The notes under the pieces: generated by a model
Databases searched by the model: none
Seen by the model: only the letters and a program-made list of their open reading frames with translations
Told to the model about the DNA's origin: nothing
Source: Nocardia nova
GTDB lineage: Bacteria; Actinomycetota; Actinomycetes; Mycobacteriales; Mycobacteriaceae
Assembly (NCBI RefSeq): GCF_002933465.1
Contig: NZ_PSZE01000009.1
Span: forward strand, 151,612 to 215,611
DNA: 64,000 nt
Reading direction: 5' to 3'
Shown here: in pieces, positions 10,534-19,148 of the stretch
Layout: each line of letters opens with the position of its first letter
How positions within the stretch are numbered: position 1 is the stretch's first letter
Translations under genes and position numbers: made by a program

Positions 10534-11254
10534 GTGAACAGGCCTTCCGTCAAAGGGTTTCGATCCGTGGGATCGGATCCGCTGTCTCATCTGCTGTTCG
10601 CGAACGAGGGCGCCGAGGTCGTCGTCACCGGCCGCAGCCAGGACGAACTCGACGCGGCGGTGGCTCGGCTGGGTGGCAGGACCAGCGGCTACCGGATGGA
10701 CGCGACCGATGGCGAGCAGATCGCGGCATTCTTCGCGCAGTCCGGCAGCATCGACCACCTCGTCATCGCGGTCAGTGGTTCGGCGGGCAGCGGTCCGTTC
10801 GCCGAACTCGATCTCGACCACTTGGCGGACGGGTTCGACGGCAAGTTCTGGCCCCAGGTGAGAATTGTCAAAGCCGCTCTGCCGCATCTCGTTTCGAACG
10901 GCTCGATCACCCTGATCACCGCCGCGTCGGCGCATGCGGCCTTCCCCGGCACCGCCGGGCTGGCCGCGATCAACGGGCCGCTGAACGCCATGGTGCCTCC
11001 GCCTGGCGGTCGAACTCGCCCCGCTGCGGGTCAACGCGGTAGCCCCCGGCGTCATCGACACCGAATGGTGGGAGCGGGTGCCGGCGGAACAGCGCCGCAC
11101 CCTCTTCGACGGCCTCGCCGCCACCACACCCGCCGGGCGCGTAGGCGACCCGGAGGAGCTGGCCCGGGCCGTGCACATGATCGCCACCAACGGCTTCGTC
11201 AGCGGCGTGGTGCTCGACGTGACCGGCGGGGCGAATTTGCCCACCGGTCGCTGA
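10534..11254 (+). pseudogene. Short-chain dehydrogenase/reductase, frameshifted
   Basis: Fragments of one SDR appear in different frames. The glycine motif (SIRGIGSAVS) is in one frame near 10560-10590. The main body, with LFANEGAEVVVTGRS and a mid segment ending LNAMV, is in a second. The C-terminal part, LRLAVELAPLRVNAVAPGVIDTEW to GANLPTGR, follows in a third after a break near 10990. The usual YxxxK catalytic pair is not seen in the expected place. At least two frame breaks make it non-functional. It is divergent from another broken gene, suggesting a decaying locus. Confidence 0.8.
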
Positions 11255-11311
11255 GGCACCCGCTCGCCGGTGGTCGGTCCGGCGAGGTGTTGCCCTATGG
11301 GGGCCGATCGG

Positions 11312-11371
11312 TCAGATCAAGCCCCACCAGTAGAGCAGGCAAGCCAGCACGAAGACGACCGCAGTTTCCAT
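11312..11371 (-). CDS. Possible 19-residue single-helix membrane peptide
   Basis: The frame from an ATG at 11371 encodes METAVVFVLACLLYWWGLI, one hydrophobic helix with an aromatic end. It lies downstream of lutC on the same strand with a hairpin between. No family is recognised and the ribosome site is poor, so it may be chance. Confidence 0.25.
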   Translation of the reverse strand: METAVVFVLACLLYWWGLI

Positions 11372-11393
11372 ACCCCCATCATTCCTCGAGACG

Positions 11394-11465
11394 GACACCG
11401 GCGCCGCTGCCGAAATCGACACCGGCGCCGCTGCCGAAATCGACACGGTGGTGGCTGCCGCGCAC
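11394..11465. repeat. 24-bp tandem repeat
   Basis: GACACCGGCGCCGCTGCCGA plus AATC is repeated exactly at 11394-11417 and 11418-11441, with a degraded third copy to 11465. On the minus strand it would encode V-S-I-S-A-A-A-P repeats, but no proven gene covers it. Confidence 0.75.
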
Positions 11466-11540
11466 ACAGCCGATCCGTCCGGTCTGTCACCCCTCGTCGA
11501 CAGGCCGAGCGGATCGGCTCGGTCGCAGCCGGTGGGTGAT

Positions 11541-11564
11541 CCTGCCGCCCCCTCTCGCGGCAGG
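11541..11564 (-). terminator. Possible lutC terminator
   Basis: CCTGCCGC and GCGGCAGG form an 8-bp stem with an 8-nt loop, about 100 bp after the lutC stop on the transcribed side. No T tract is present. Confidence 0.4.
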
Positions 11565-11667
11565 AGCACTCCCGGTGTCGAGGACGACAATGCCGGGGTG
11601 CGCTTGCCGCGCCCTTAAAGAGCGCTTGTGCAGGAGATTGTGAGGGCGGGGAAATAGGGGCCGTCGA

Positions 11668-12333
11668 TCAACCGACGATGACGACGACCAGGCGACGCTC
11701 GGCCTCCTCGATGGCGCCGCCGACTCTGCCGGAATCGGCCTCCGGGTCGGTCATCGCTGTCGGCCCGCCGAACCAGGTGATGGATCGGCGCGGGTCCAGT
11801 TTGTCCAGGACCTGCGGCAGTGAGTAGTCGATCTGTTCGACGCGGACCACGCAGATGTGACAGTCGGCCAGGACAGCGGCATCGCGGCGGCACTGACCCG
11901 GTCCGCCGTCGAGAATCAAGGTGCCGGCGTCGGCCACCGCGCCGGCGCATGCGGTGACCACGGCATCGGTACGTTCGCGATCGAGAATCGACAGGTGTGG
12001 TTGATCGTCGAGGACACGGTGTTCGCCCGTCAGTTCCCAGCGCCGCAGCCAATGCTCGGGCAGCCCGTCGGGCGCCAGCGCCGAACGGGCGCCGTGGGCG
12101 CGCAGGGCCGAGTCGATCGCGCCCGGGATCTCGTCTGCGCCGACCCGATGGACCTGGGCGCCGTGGTGTGTGAGGCGATCGATGAACAGTTCGACGATCT
12201 CGGCCTGATCCTCGGTCGAGGGCACCGGGGCGTTGCGCTGATAGTTGCGCGGCACCGGCACCATGCGTTCGTCATTGGGTAGCGCCTCGAGGGCATCGCG
12301 CACGCGGCGCAGGAAATCCTCCCGCGAGGTCAC
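11668..12333 (-). CDS. lutC: LUD-domain protein, LutC type
   Basis: A 221-residue LUD-domain protein: N-terminal SREDFLRRVRDALE, the central ERTDAVVTACAGAVADAGTLILDGG, and the C-terminal ITWFGGPTAMTDPEADSGRVGG, the position of the conserved GPT(A/S)xSDIE motif. LutC works with iron-sulphur proteins LutA and LutB in L-lactate oxidation to pyruvate. No lutA or lutB is adjacent here, which is unusual; they may be elsewhere or lost. GTG at 12333 follows GGGAG by 7 nt. Confidence 0.88.
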   Translation of the reverse strand: MTSREDFLRRVRDALEALPNDERMVPVPRNYQRNAPVPSTEDQAEIVELFIDRLTHHGAQVHRVGADEIPGAIDSALRAHGARSALAPDGLPEHWLRRWELTGEHRVLDDQPHLSILDRERTDAVVTACAGAVADAGTLILDGGPGQCRRDAAVLADCHICVVRVEQIDYSLPQVLDKLDPRRSITWFGGPTAMTDPEADSGRVGGAIEEAERRLVVVIVG

Positions 12334-12545
12334 CGTGAATCTCCCGTTCCATTGCTCCGGCTCCTCCCGCCGGATCGTACTTCGCGAACCAGGCTACCGT
12401 GCGGTAGAAGATCGCGAGCTCAGCCTACGGATTCCCGGCTTGCGCCGGCGCCGGATCAGCGTGACGACCGGATCGGCCGCGGTGGCCGCCCATACCGCCA
12501 GATGCCGGCCGCCGGCAGCAGCGGCACCAGCCGGCTGCCGAAGGC

Positions 12546-12704
12546 CTACAGCACCAGCGTCGCACCCTCGAGCATGGGCCGCACCGTCGCGATCAACGCC
12601 ACCGAGCCCTGATCCATGATCCGGGTGCCGGTTGAACCTTCCTCGATGAGCGGATCCGCTACCGAAGCGTGGCGCGGCGGCCTTGTTTCGCATGAGGCGA
12701 TCGG
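12546..12704 (-). pseudogene. C-terminal remnant of an unidentified gene
   Basis: A minus-strand frame ending at a TAG (12546-12548) reads ADPLIEEGSTGTRIMDQ and then VALIATVRPMLEGATLVL, which looks like real protein with good codon bias. An in-frame TGA lies just upstream (near 12710) and there is no suitable start, so only the tail of a gene remains. I do not recognise the family. The 371-bp space between lutC and the DUF397 gene otherwise shows nothing. Confidence 0.35.
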
Positions 12705-12911
12705 TCACGCGTGGTCGAGGGTGCCGTTGCGGAGGTCGGTGGTGAAGGCGTCCCATTCGGCAGGGGTGAAGACGAGGGCGGGGCCGGTGGGATTTTTGGA
12801 GTCGCGGACTCCGATCAAGCCGCTGTCGAGGAACGCCGTCTCTATGCAGTCTTTACCGCCGACGCTCCGGCTGGATTTGAACCACTTGGCCCCGCTCAGA
12901 TCGACGTTCAC
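12705..12911 (-). CDS. DUF397 domain protein
   Basis: A 68-residue protein with the DUF397 layout: AKWFKSSRS, CIETAFLD, GVRDSKNPTGPALVFTPAEWDAF. These small proteins are usually encoded next to XRE/DUF5753 regulators in actinomycetes, and some act as partners or antitoxin-like components. The GTG start at 12911 overlaps the original stop of the upstream XRE gene (GTGA), showing the two were translationally coupled. Because the XRE frame now stops 93 bp earlier, that coupling is probably lost. Confidence 0.92.
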   Translation of the reverse strand: MNVDLSGAKWFKSSRSVGGKDCIETAFLDSGLIGVRDSKNPTGPALVFTPAEWDAFTTDLRNGTLDHA

Positions 12912-13798
12912 GCTCTGAACTCCCTTGCTGTGTGCCGCAGAAAGCGCTTGCTGTCCCCGACGTCGAGTGCCGCTTGCTGCATGACGCTGTATGCATGACG
13001 CTACCGGGCGACATCTTTGTCACGCTCGAGATACAAATCCCCCGCGTAGGACTCGATATAGACCACGGTCGGCGAGATGTCGCGGCCCTTCGGATCTTGG
13101 CCGAATTCCAGGATGGTGAACGGGCCGGTTGCCGGACCGACGGGAAACCCAGCAGTGAAGGGCAGTACCCGTACGGTGACGTTGACGGGAAAATCGGCGA
13201 GGTAGCGGAGCTGCTCGGCCATGACAGCGGGGCTTCCAACGACCGTCCGCAGGACCGCCTCCTGCACGATGAGATCGACCGGCAAAGGGTTGGTCTTTCG
13301 GGTGAGGGGTGCTTGCCTTCGTCGCCTCAGTTGAACGTGTCGCTCCAATTCCTCCTCAGTGAGATTCTGAAAGTAGACGCGGCTCAGAGCGCGTGCGTAT
13401 TCAGGCGTCTGGAAGAGCCCGGAAAGCATGTCTGGCCGGAAAACGGAGAGCTTCTTTGCCGACGACTCCAGTCCCACATACAGGTCGAAGTTCCCCGAAA
13501 TAACATCGTCGAATGCCTGCCACCAGCTCTTGCCGGTGCTCTGTTTAGCCAAGCCGACCAGCCCGGCAATTACCTCGGGATCGTCGATGTCGTAGATGCG
13601 GCACAGCGCCTCCACATCCAGTACGCGGATGCTGGGTGATTTCCCGGCCTCGAGCCGAGACAGTTTGCTCGCCGACCATTGCATCAGCGGCGCAACGTCT
13701 TCCAGTCGCAGGCCCACGCCGAGGCGGGCCTCCTTGAGATACCTCCCCAGTTGCCGCCGGGGCAGGGTGGTCGAGCTGTCCTCACCGATGTTCGTCAC
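12908..13798 (-). pseudogene. XRE/DUF5753 regulator interrupted by an amber codon
   Basis: The gene encodes a helix-turn-helix N-terminus (LGRYLKEARLGVGLRLEDVAPLM, SASKLSRLEAGK) and a DUF5753 domain. Translation from GTG 13798 (GAGGA 4 nt upstream) stops at a TAG at 13001-13003 after DKDVAR. The same frame then continues 30 more codons (RHAYSVMQQAALDVGDS, FLRHTAREFRA) to a TGA at 12908 that overlaps the DUF397 start. Family members have Tyr at the TAG position, so a single Tyr-to-stop change is likely. The truncated 265-residue product keeps the DNA-binding and most of the C-terminal domain and may still work. Confidence 0.85.
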
Positions 13799-14149
13799 GG
13801 ATTCCTCGTTTGCATCGTGAGCGGTCGCCGTTTGCACGAGGAAAGAAATCGGCTACCCCCGTGCGAACCGCTCTGGGCCGTCGCAGAACCTTCGTTGCAT
13901 ATGCATGGCGCTATTGTCCCGCCGGCTCATTCGGTGGTCTTCTTGAGCCACCCCGATGGCCGGGAAACTCGAATCGGCAAGTCGCACAACCGATGCCCCC
14001 GGATGCGACTACACCCGTGATGATACCGACGAGACATTACCGCGTAGCACCGACGCCGCAAGGTGATGGCCGAAAATGGCCCCGGCCATCGGGAGTACCA
14101 GCAGCCGCGTGTCCGCTGGTGCCCCGACGATGTCCGGAGGTGTTCTCCC

Positions 14150-14335
14150 GTGCACGGTCTGCGACCGATCGTCCACAGCGTCCTGCCGACCATGACCACC
14201 GCGCTCGCTCACCGCATCATGCAGGACCATCTCGACTGCCCGATCACGGTGTGCGCCAGAAAGTTACAGGCCAAACTCTGGCTCGTCGCGACGGGCGCCA
14301 TGCACCCCGCCGATCGCCCGCATTTCGGGATCTGA
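14150..14335 (+). CDS. Small hypothetical protein
   Basis: A 61-residue frame from GTG 14150, with GGAGG 9 nt upstream, contains TTALAHRIMQDHLDCPITVC and LWLVATGAMHPADRPHFGI. Codon third positions are strongly GC, which supports coding. Two cysteines five residues apart and several His suggest possible metal binding. No family is recognised. It is followed 6 bp later by another small gene, so the two form a likely operon. Confidence 0.5.
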   Translation: MHGLRPIVHSVLPTMTTALAHRIMQDHLDCPITVCARKLQAKLWLVATGAMHPADRPHFGI

Positions 14336-14341
14336 GCGGCC

Positions 14342-14623
14342 GTGACCAATCCGGTCCTCCACGGCCCGCTCGCCAACCCGATCTCCCCCGAACGGATGCA
14401 CCGCGAGATCCACGCCGAACGCCACGCCCACTGCACCCCGCAAACCTGCGACATGCTCAGCAGCTGCCGCAACATCCTCACAACCCTCGGCCACGACCCC
14501 GATGCCGCGACCGCCGCCGAGTGCGCCGCCTGCCGCACCGGGCCCGCCATGAAACTGTCGCGCTCGCAGGACGTTTCGACGCCACCGTCCGCACTCCCCA
14601 CCGAGTGCCGCGAGCGGGCATGA
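14342..14623 (+). CDS. Small cysteine/histidine-rich hypothetical protein
   Basis: A 93-residue frame from GTG 14342. It carries HREIHAERHAHCTPQTCDM, SSCRNIL and ECAACRTG, that is a C-x4-C-x5-C cluster and a CxxC, compatible with zinc binding. Codon bias is typical of the genome until the last 20 residues. Neighbour and spacing suggest co-transcription with the preceding small gene. I cannot assign a function. Confidence 0.5.
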   Translation: MTNPVLHGPLANPISPERMHREIHAERHAHCTPQTCDMLSSCRNILTTLGHDPDAATAAECAACRTGPAMKLSRSQDVSTPPSALPTECRERA

Positions 14624-14940
14624 GGTGCCTGCGGGGTCCCCTCCCGACCCCGCAGGTCACCGCAACTCCCCACTACCGCAACGCGCCGCCATCGCACCGC
14701 GCCACCCCCGCCGCCAGTTTCCCCTGCCTGTACGACCTGATACCACGCCGCCCGCCAACATCCCGTGAAAGCTGCGCCTATCTCGGCCTATCGACCCGCG
14801 TCGACTGGGTAAGGCCGACGCGGTGACTCGCAGCGAGGAGCGATCGCCGGCGACTGTCCGGTGACGCTCAGGCCCCGCGCCGATTGCGAGGGACCGCCCT
14901 GTTGACGGGGTGGCCGACCACCATCGCCCACCCTGAACTT
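14624..14940. other. Intergenic region without recognised gene
   Basis: No domain, RNA or strong frame is seen between the small hypothetical gene and the 60-bp palindromic repeat. Confidence 0.4.
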
Positions 14941-15000
14941 ATCGTGCAAACCCCGCCGAGAATGCGAGAAAACCGCGAATATCGGCGAAGTTTGCACGAT
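14941..15000 (-). repeat. 60-bp dispersed palindromic element, copy 1
   Basis: Exactly 60 bp bounded by ATCGTGCAAAC and GTTTGCACGAT, with inner CGCCG/CGGCG pairing. It matches copy 2 (31539-31598) best when reverse-complemented, sharing ends and the core GGTTTTC-CGC. It lies between the 3' ends of convergent genes. Confidence 0.85.
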
Positions 15001-15227
15001 TACTTCGGGTGGCACCCTCCGGCACGCGACATGTTCTGCTGTCGGCGCGGCAGCTCGCGCTCCTTGCGTAGTTGCTTCTGTTCCCCGCGACATATCTCGG
15101 TGTCGGCGTCGATCTGCCGAACCCCCCTTCACGGTCGACATCGCGATCTCGGCGACATCTGACCACACGAAAGAACGGCCCCGGTTGCGATCGATGATCA
15201 CGACCGGGGCGGGTCGAACGAGGCGAA

Positions 15228-16844
15228 TTACGCCGAGGCGGTGATGAATTCGGCCGCCTTCTCACCGATCATGTAGCACGGCGCGTTGGTGTTGCCGCCG
15301 GTGATGCTCGGCATGATCGAGGCGTCGGCGACCCGCAGGCCCTCGATGCCGCGCACCCGCAGCTGCGGGTCGACGACCGCACGTTCGTCCACGCCCATCC
15401 GGCAGGTGCCGACCGGGTGGTAGACCGAGTGGATCCGCATCGGCAGCTCGCGGCGCAGCGCGGTCTCGTCGGTGAACGCGGGGCCGGGGGAGAACTCCTC
15501 GGTGATATCGCCGGCGATCGCCTTGTTCGCCGCGGCTTCGCGAATCATGCCGATGGCCTCGACCAGGAAGTCCATATCGGCCGGATCCGAGAGGTAGCCC
15601 GGGTCGATCAGCGGCGAGGCCAGCGGGTCGGTGGAGGCCAGGCGCAGTTCGCCGCGGCTCTTCGGGTAGATCAGAGTCGGAAAGATGGTCAGCGCCTCCC
15701 GCTTGTCCACCATGTGCAGCTTGTCCTCGTCCTGGTTGGGCGTCGGGTAGCTCCACGGCAGGGTGTGGATCTGCATATCCGGGATGTCCTTGGCGAACGA
15801 GGTCCGCACGAAGCCCACGGATTCGAAGACCGTGCGCCCGAACCAACAGCTGCCGGGACTGCGCAGCTCCTTGAGGAAACCGGCCGCGAAATGCGACGGA
15901 ATGCCGCGGTGCAGCGCCTTCTTCGAGATGAAGGTCATCGGGACGAACAGGTGGTCGTGCAGATTCTGGCCGACCGGCAGATCGGCGTTGACCTCGATGC
16001 CGAGGTCGCGCAGGTGCCCGGCGGGGCCGACGCCGGACAGCATGAGGATGTGCGCGGAACCCATCACGCCACCGGAGACCACGACTTCCTTCTCGGCGCG
16101 GATGATCCGGCGGCCCTTCTTCTCGATGACCTCGACGCCGGTGGCACGGCCCTTCTCGATCACCACGCGCGCCACGTGCGCCTTGGTGACGACCTTCAGA
16201 TTCGGGTTGGGGCGGTTGGTGATGAAGCCGCGAGAGGAGCTGTAGCGCACGCCGTCTCGCACGCTCTGCTGGAAGATGCTGACGCCCTCTTGCGACTCAC
16301 CGTTGTAGTCCTCGATGACCGGGACGCCGAAGGTGTCGGCCGCGGCCTCCATCCACTCCTGGGCGATCGGGGTGAGATCTTTCTGCCGCGTCACCTCGAT
16401 GGGACCGCCGGAGCCGCGCAGCTCGCTGGCGCCGCCCTCCCAGTTCTCCAGGCGCTTGTAGGCCGGCAGCACATCCTCGTAGCTCCAGCCCTCGCAGCCC
16501 TCGGCGGCCCAGGAGTCGAAGTTGGCCTTGTTACCGCGCACGAAGAGCATGCCGTTGACCGAACTCGAACCGCCCAGCACCTTGCCGCGCGTCATCGGTA
16601 CCCGGCGCTCCGCGGCGTGCTTCTGCGGAATCGAGTATTGCGACCAGGTGACCTGGTGCTTGAGCTGCGGAACCGTGTGAACCGTCGTGATCATGCCCGG
16701 GACCGTGACCAACTTGGTGTTGTCCTTGCGGCCGGCCTCGAGCAGGATGACGCTGGCGCCCTGCTCGGCGAGCCGACTCGCGACAGTGGCACCGGAGCTG
16801 CCCGCGCCGATGACGATGTAATCGGCTGCGCTGGTGTCGGTCAT
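15228..16844 (-). CDS. GMC-family oxidoreductase (choline dehydrogenase-like)
   Basis: A 538-residue FAD alcohol dehydrogenase of the GMC family. The ADP-binding motif YIVIGAGSSGATVASRL is at the N-terminus. GMC signature 1 is GKVLGGSSSVNGMLFVRG and signature 2 is SGGVMGSAHILMLSGVG. The catalytic His is in HSVYHPVGTCRMG, and the C-terminus has the usual ITGGNTNAPCYMIGEKAA. The substrate is an alcohol of unknown identity; BetA-, AlkJ- and sterol-type members are alike. Two KstR-like boxes lie upstream, which hints at a role in steroid or hydrophobic alcohol oxidation. Confidence 0.92.
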   Translation of the reverse strand: MTDTSAADYIVIGAGSSGATVASRLAEQGASVILLEAGRKDNTKLVTVPGMITTVHTVPQLKHQVTWSQYSIPQKHAAERRVPMTRGKVLGGSSSVNGMLFVRGNKANFDSWAAEGCEGWSYEDVLPAYKRLENWEGGASELRGSGGPIEVTRQKDLTPIAQEWMEAAADTFGVPVIEDYNGESQEGVSIFQQSVRDGVRYSSSRGFITNRPNPNLKVVTKAHVARVVIEKGRATGVEVIEKKGRRIIRAEKEVVVSGGVMGSAHILMLSGVGPAGHLRDLGIEVNADLPVGQNLHDHLFVPMTFISKKALHRGIPSHFAAGFLKELRSPGSCWFGRTVFESVGFVRTSFAKDIPDMQIHTLPWSYPTPNQDEDKLHMVDKREALTIFPTLIYPKSRGELRLASTDPLASPLIDPGYLSDPADMDFLVEAIGMIREAAANKAIAGDITEEFSPGPAFTDETALRRELPMRIHSVYHPVGTCRMGVDERAVVDPQLRVRGIEGLRVADASIMPSITGGNTNAPCYMIGEKAAEFITASA

Positions 16845-16921
16845 GTTCGGTTACCTCATCTTCGAAGTGGTAGCGGCTGATCGCGGCTCCGCTCGGCGCG
16901 GGAGCGTGCCTCAGCTCACTG

Positions 16922-16935
16922 TAGAACAAGTTCTA
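16922..16935. promoter_or_regulatory. KstR-like box upstream of GMC gene
   Basis: TAGAACAAGTTCTA matches TNNAACNNGTTNNA exactly and is a palindrome apart from the centre. It lies 78 bp upstream of the GMC start. Confidence 0.65.
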
Positions 16936-17033
16936 ATAATGGTGAAGACGCGCGGCGGGGAAAAATGATCGCCAAGACGTGGTCCGGGAGCGACTTCCTG
17001 GCTATGGCCAGGGATGTTATTCACGTCATAGCA

Positions 17034-17047
17034 TAGAACAGGTTGCA
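17034..17047. promoter_or_regulatory. Second KstR-like box in GMC/glutathione peroxidase gap
   Basis: TAGAACAGGTTGCA also matches TNNAACNNGTTNNA. It is 112 bp from the first box and 121 bp upstream of the peroxidase start, so it could act on either gene. Confidence 0.5.
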
Positions 17048-17167
17048 GTTCCTTGGTCGACGCGGGAAGGTGGCGATGGGTTCGCCGACTCGTCTGGGCA
17101 CGTCGGCGAACCGGTCGGCACGGAAGTCGCGCTCGCAGCCACCGAGATTCCGCCTATCATTTCGACT

Positions 17168-17659
17168 GTGACTGATATTCGTGAAATTCCCGTACAGACT
17201 CTTGCCGGTGAGCCCGCGACCCTCGCCGAACTCGCCGGTGACAAGGCGCTGCTCGTGGTCAACGTCGCCTCGAAATGCGGTCTGACACCGCAATACACCG
17301 GATTGGTGGCGCTGCAGCAGGCCTACGGCTCGCGCGGATTCAGCGTCATCGGCGTGCCGTGCAACCAGTTCATGGGACAGGAACCGGGCAGCGCGGAGGA
17401 GATCCAGCAGTTCTGCTCGACCACCTACGGGGTGGATTTCCCGCTGCTAGCCAAGGTCGACGTCAACGGTGACGACCGGCATCCGTTGTATCGCGAACTC
17501 GTGCAGACCGCCGATGCCGAAGGCGATGCCGGCGATATTCAATGGAATTTCGAAAAGTTCCTGATCGATCGCGACGGTAAGGTCGTCGGTCGTTTCCGTC
17601 CGCGCACCGAACCGCAGGATCCGAGTGTGATCGCGGCGATCGAAGCGGTATTGCCGTAA
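17168..17659 (+). CDS. Glutathione peroxidase family protein (thiol peroxidase)
   Basis: A 163-residue GPx-like protein. The peroxidatic Cys is in NVASKCGLTPQYTGL and the second signature is GVPCNQFMGQEPG; the WNFEKF segment completes the catalytic site. Bacterial Cys-type members usually reduce peroxides with thioredoxin rather than glutathione, and mycolata lack glutathione. The GTG at 17168 gives the family length; longer frames upstream are not supported. Confidence 0.93.
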   Translation: MTDIREIPVQTLAGEPATLAELAGDKALLVVNVASKCGLTPQYTGLVALQQAYGSRGFSVIGVPCNQFMGQEPGSAEEIQQFCSTTYGVDFPLLAKVDVNGDDRHPLYRELVQTADAEGDAGDIQWNFEKFLIDRDGKVVGRFRPRTEPQDPSVIAAIEAVLP

Positions 17660-17681
17660 TTTCCGGACGCCGCCGGAAATT
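17658..17681. terminator. Bidirectional terminator
   Basis: AATTTCCGG and CCGGAAATT pair perfectly around a 6-nt loop, between the convergent peroxidase and tetR genes. It overlaps the peroxidase stop. Confidence 0.7.
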
Positions 17682-17687
17682 GCATAA

Positions 17688-18248
17688 TCAGTCCCGCAGC
17701 ACCTGCACGGCTGATTTCTCCAGCCGGTCGGCGATTTCGGCGTACGAGGCATAACCCATGCCGGCGCGCACCAGGGCGCCGGCATAAAGCAATTCCAGCG
17801 TCTCCACCACATCGGGATCGGCGTCCGGGCCCAGCGCGTTCAGCAGGCGCCGCCGGATCTCGGTCCCGATACGGAGACGCAGATGGGCGACATCGGGATC
17901 GGTGCCCAGCAGCGCGCTGGTCACCGCGCCCGCCAGTGCGGGTTCGTCGGCGACCAGCATCGCGATCTGGCGCAGCACGGCGACCACCCGGGTGGCCCGC
18001 TCGGCGCCCGCCTCCGGCTCGGGGGGCGCATCGGCGGCCAGCCGCCGCCAGAAGACCTCGGCGACCAGGTGTTCCTTGGAAGAGAAATAGGTGTAGGCGG
18101 TGGCCGTACCCACTCCGGCGGCCGCGGCCACCATGCGCACGGTGAGACCGGCGAAGCCCTCGCGCGACAGAACTTCCAGCGCGGCCTTGGTCAACCGGTC
18201 GACGGTATCGGCCTGCTTCTCGGTGAGGCGGCGGCGAGTTGCCTCCAT
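17688..18248 (-). CDS. TetR-family regulator
   Basis: A 186-residue regulator. The helix-turn-helix region reads LSREGFAGLTVRMVAAAAGVGTATAYTYFSSKEHL, a clear TetR DNA-binding domain. The C-terminal domain is not specific enough to name a ligand. ATG 18248 is chosen; a GTG at 18289 in frame would extend it by 13 residues but overlaps a palindrome, GACACGTGTC, that is a likely self-operator. It is divergent from the methyltransferase at 18424. The same 10-mer, GGACACGTGT, recurs near 26022 in the steroid island. Confidence 0.88.
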   Translation of the reverse strand: MEATRRRLTEKQADTVDRLTKAALEVLSREGFAGLTVRMVAAAAGVGTATAYTYFSSKEHLVAEVFWRRLAADAPPEPEAGAERATRVVAVLRQIAMLVADEPALAGAVTSALLGTDPDVAHLRLRIGTEIRRRLLNALGPDADPDVVETLELLYAGALVRAGMGYASYAEIADRLEKSAVQVLRD

Positions 18249-18282
18249 ATTCACCGGTGTAGGCTCGGTGGAAATGGGATCG

Positions 18283-18292
18283 GACACGTGTC
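18283..18292. promoter_or_regulatory. Palindrome GACACGTGTC, probable TetR operator
   Basis: A perfect 10-bp palindrome in the divergent tetR/methyltransferase gap, 35 bp upstream of the tetR start. Confidence 0.5.
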
Positions 18293-18402
18293 TGGATGCT
18301 ACTGTAGTGAAGCTTCGAAAGCAACTCGCATACCCGTTGCCGGAGCTGATGCAGTCGCAAATAACAAAATATCGCATCCGCCCGCAAAGTATCGAGAGAT
18401 GA

Positions 18403-19110
<708 letters not shown>

Positions 19111-19148
19111 AACGGTCGAAGCGGAAGCGATGAGGCCGCGTCGCAGGC

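Noticed and set aside
13803..13845. Inverted TTCCTCGT/ACGAGGAA pair upstream of the XRE gene as an operator
   Set aside because: One arm is the ribosome site of the gene itself; evidence for an operator is weak.
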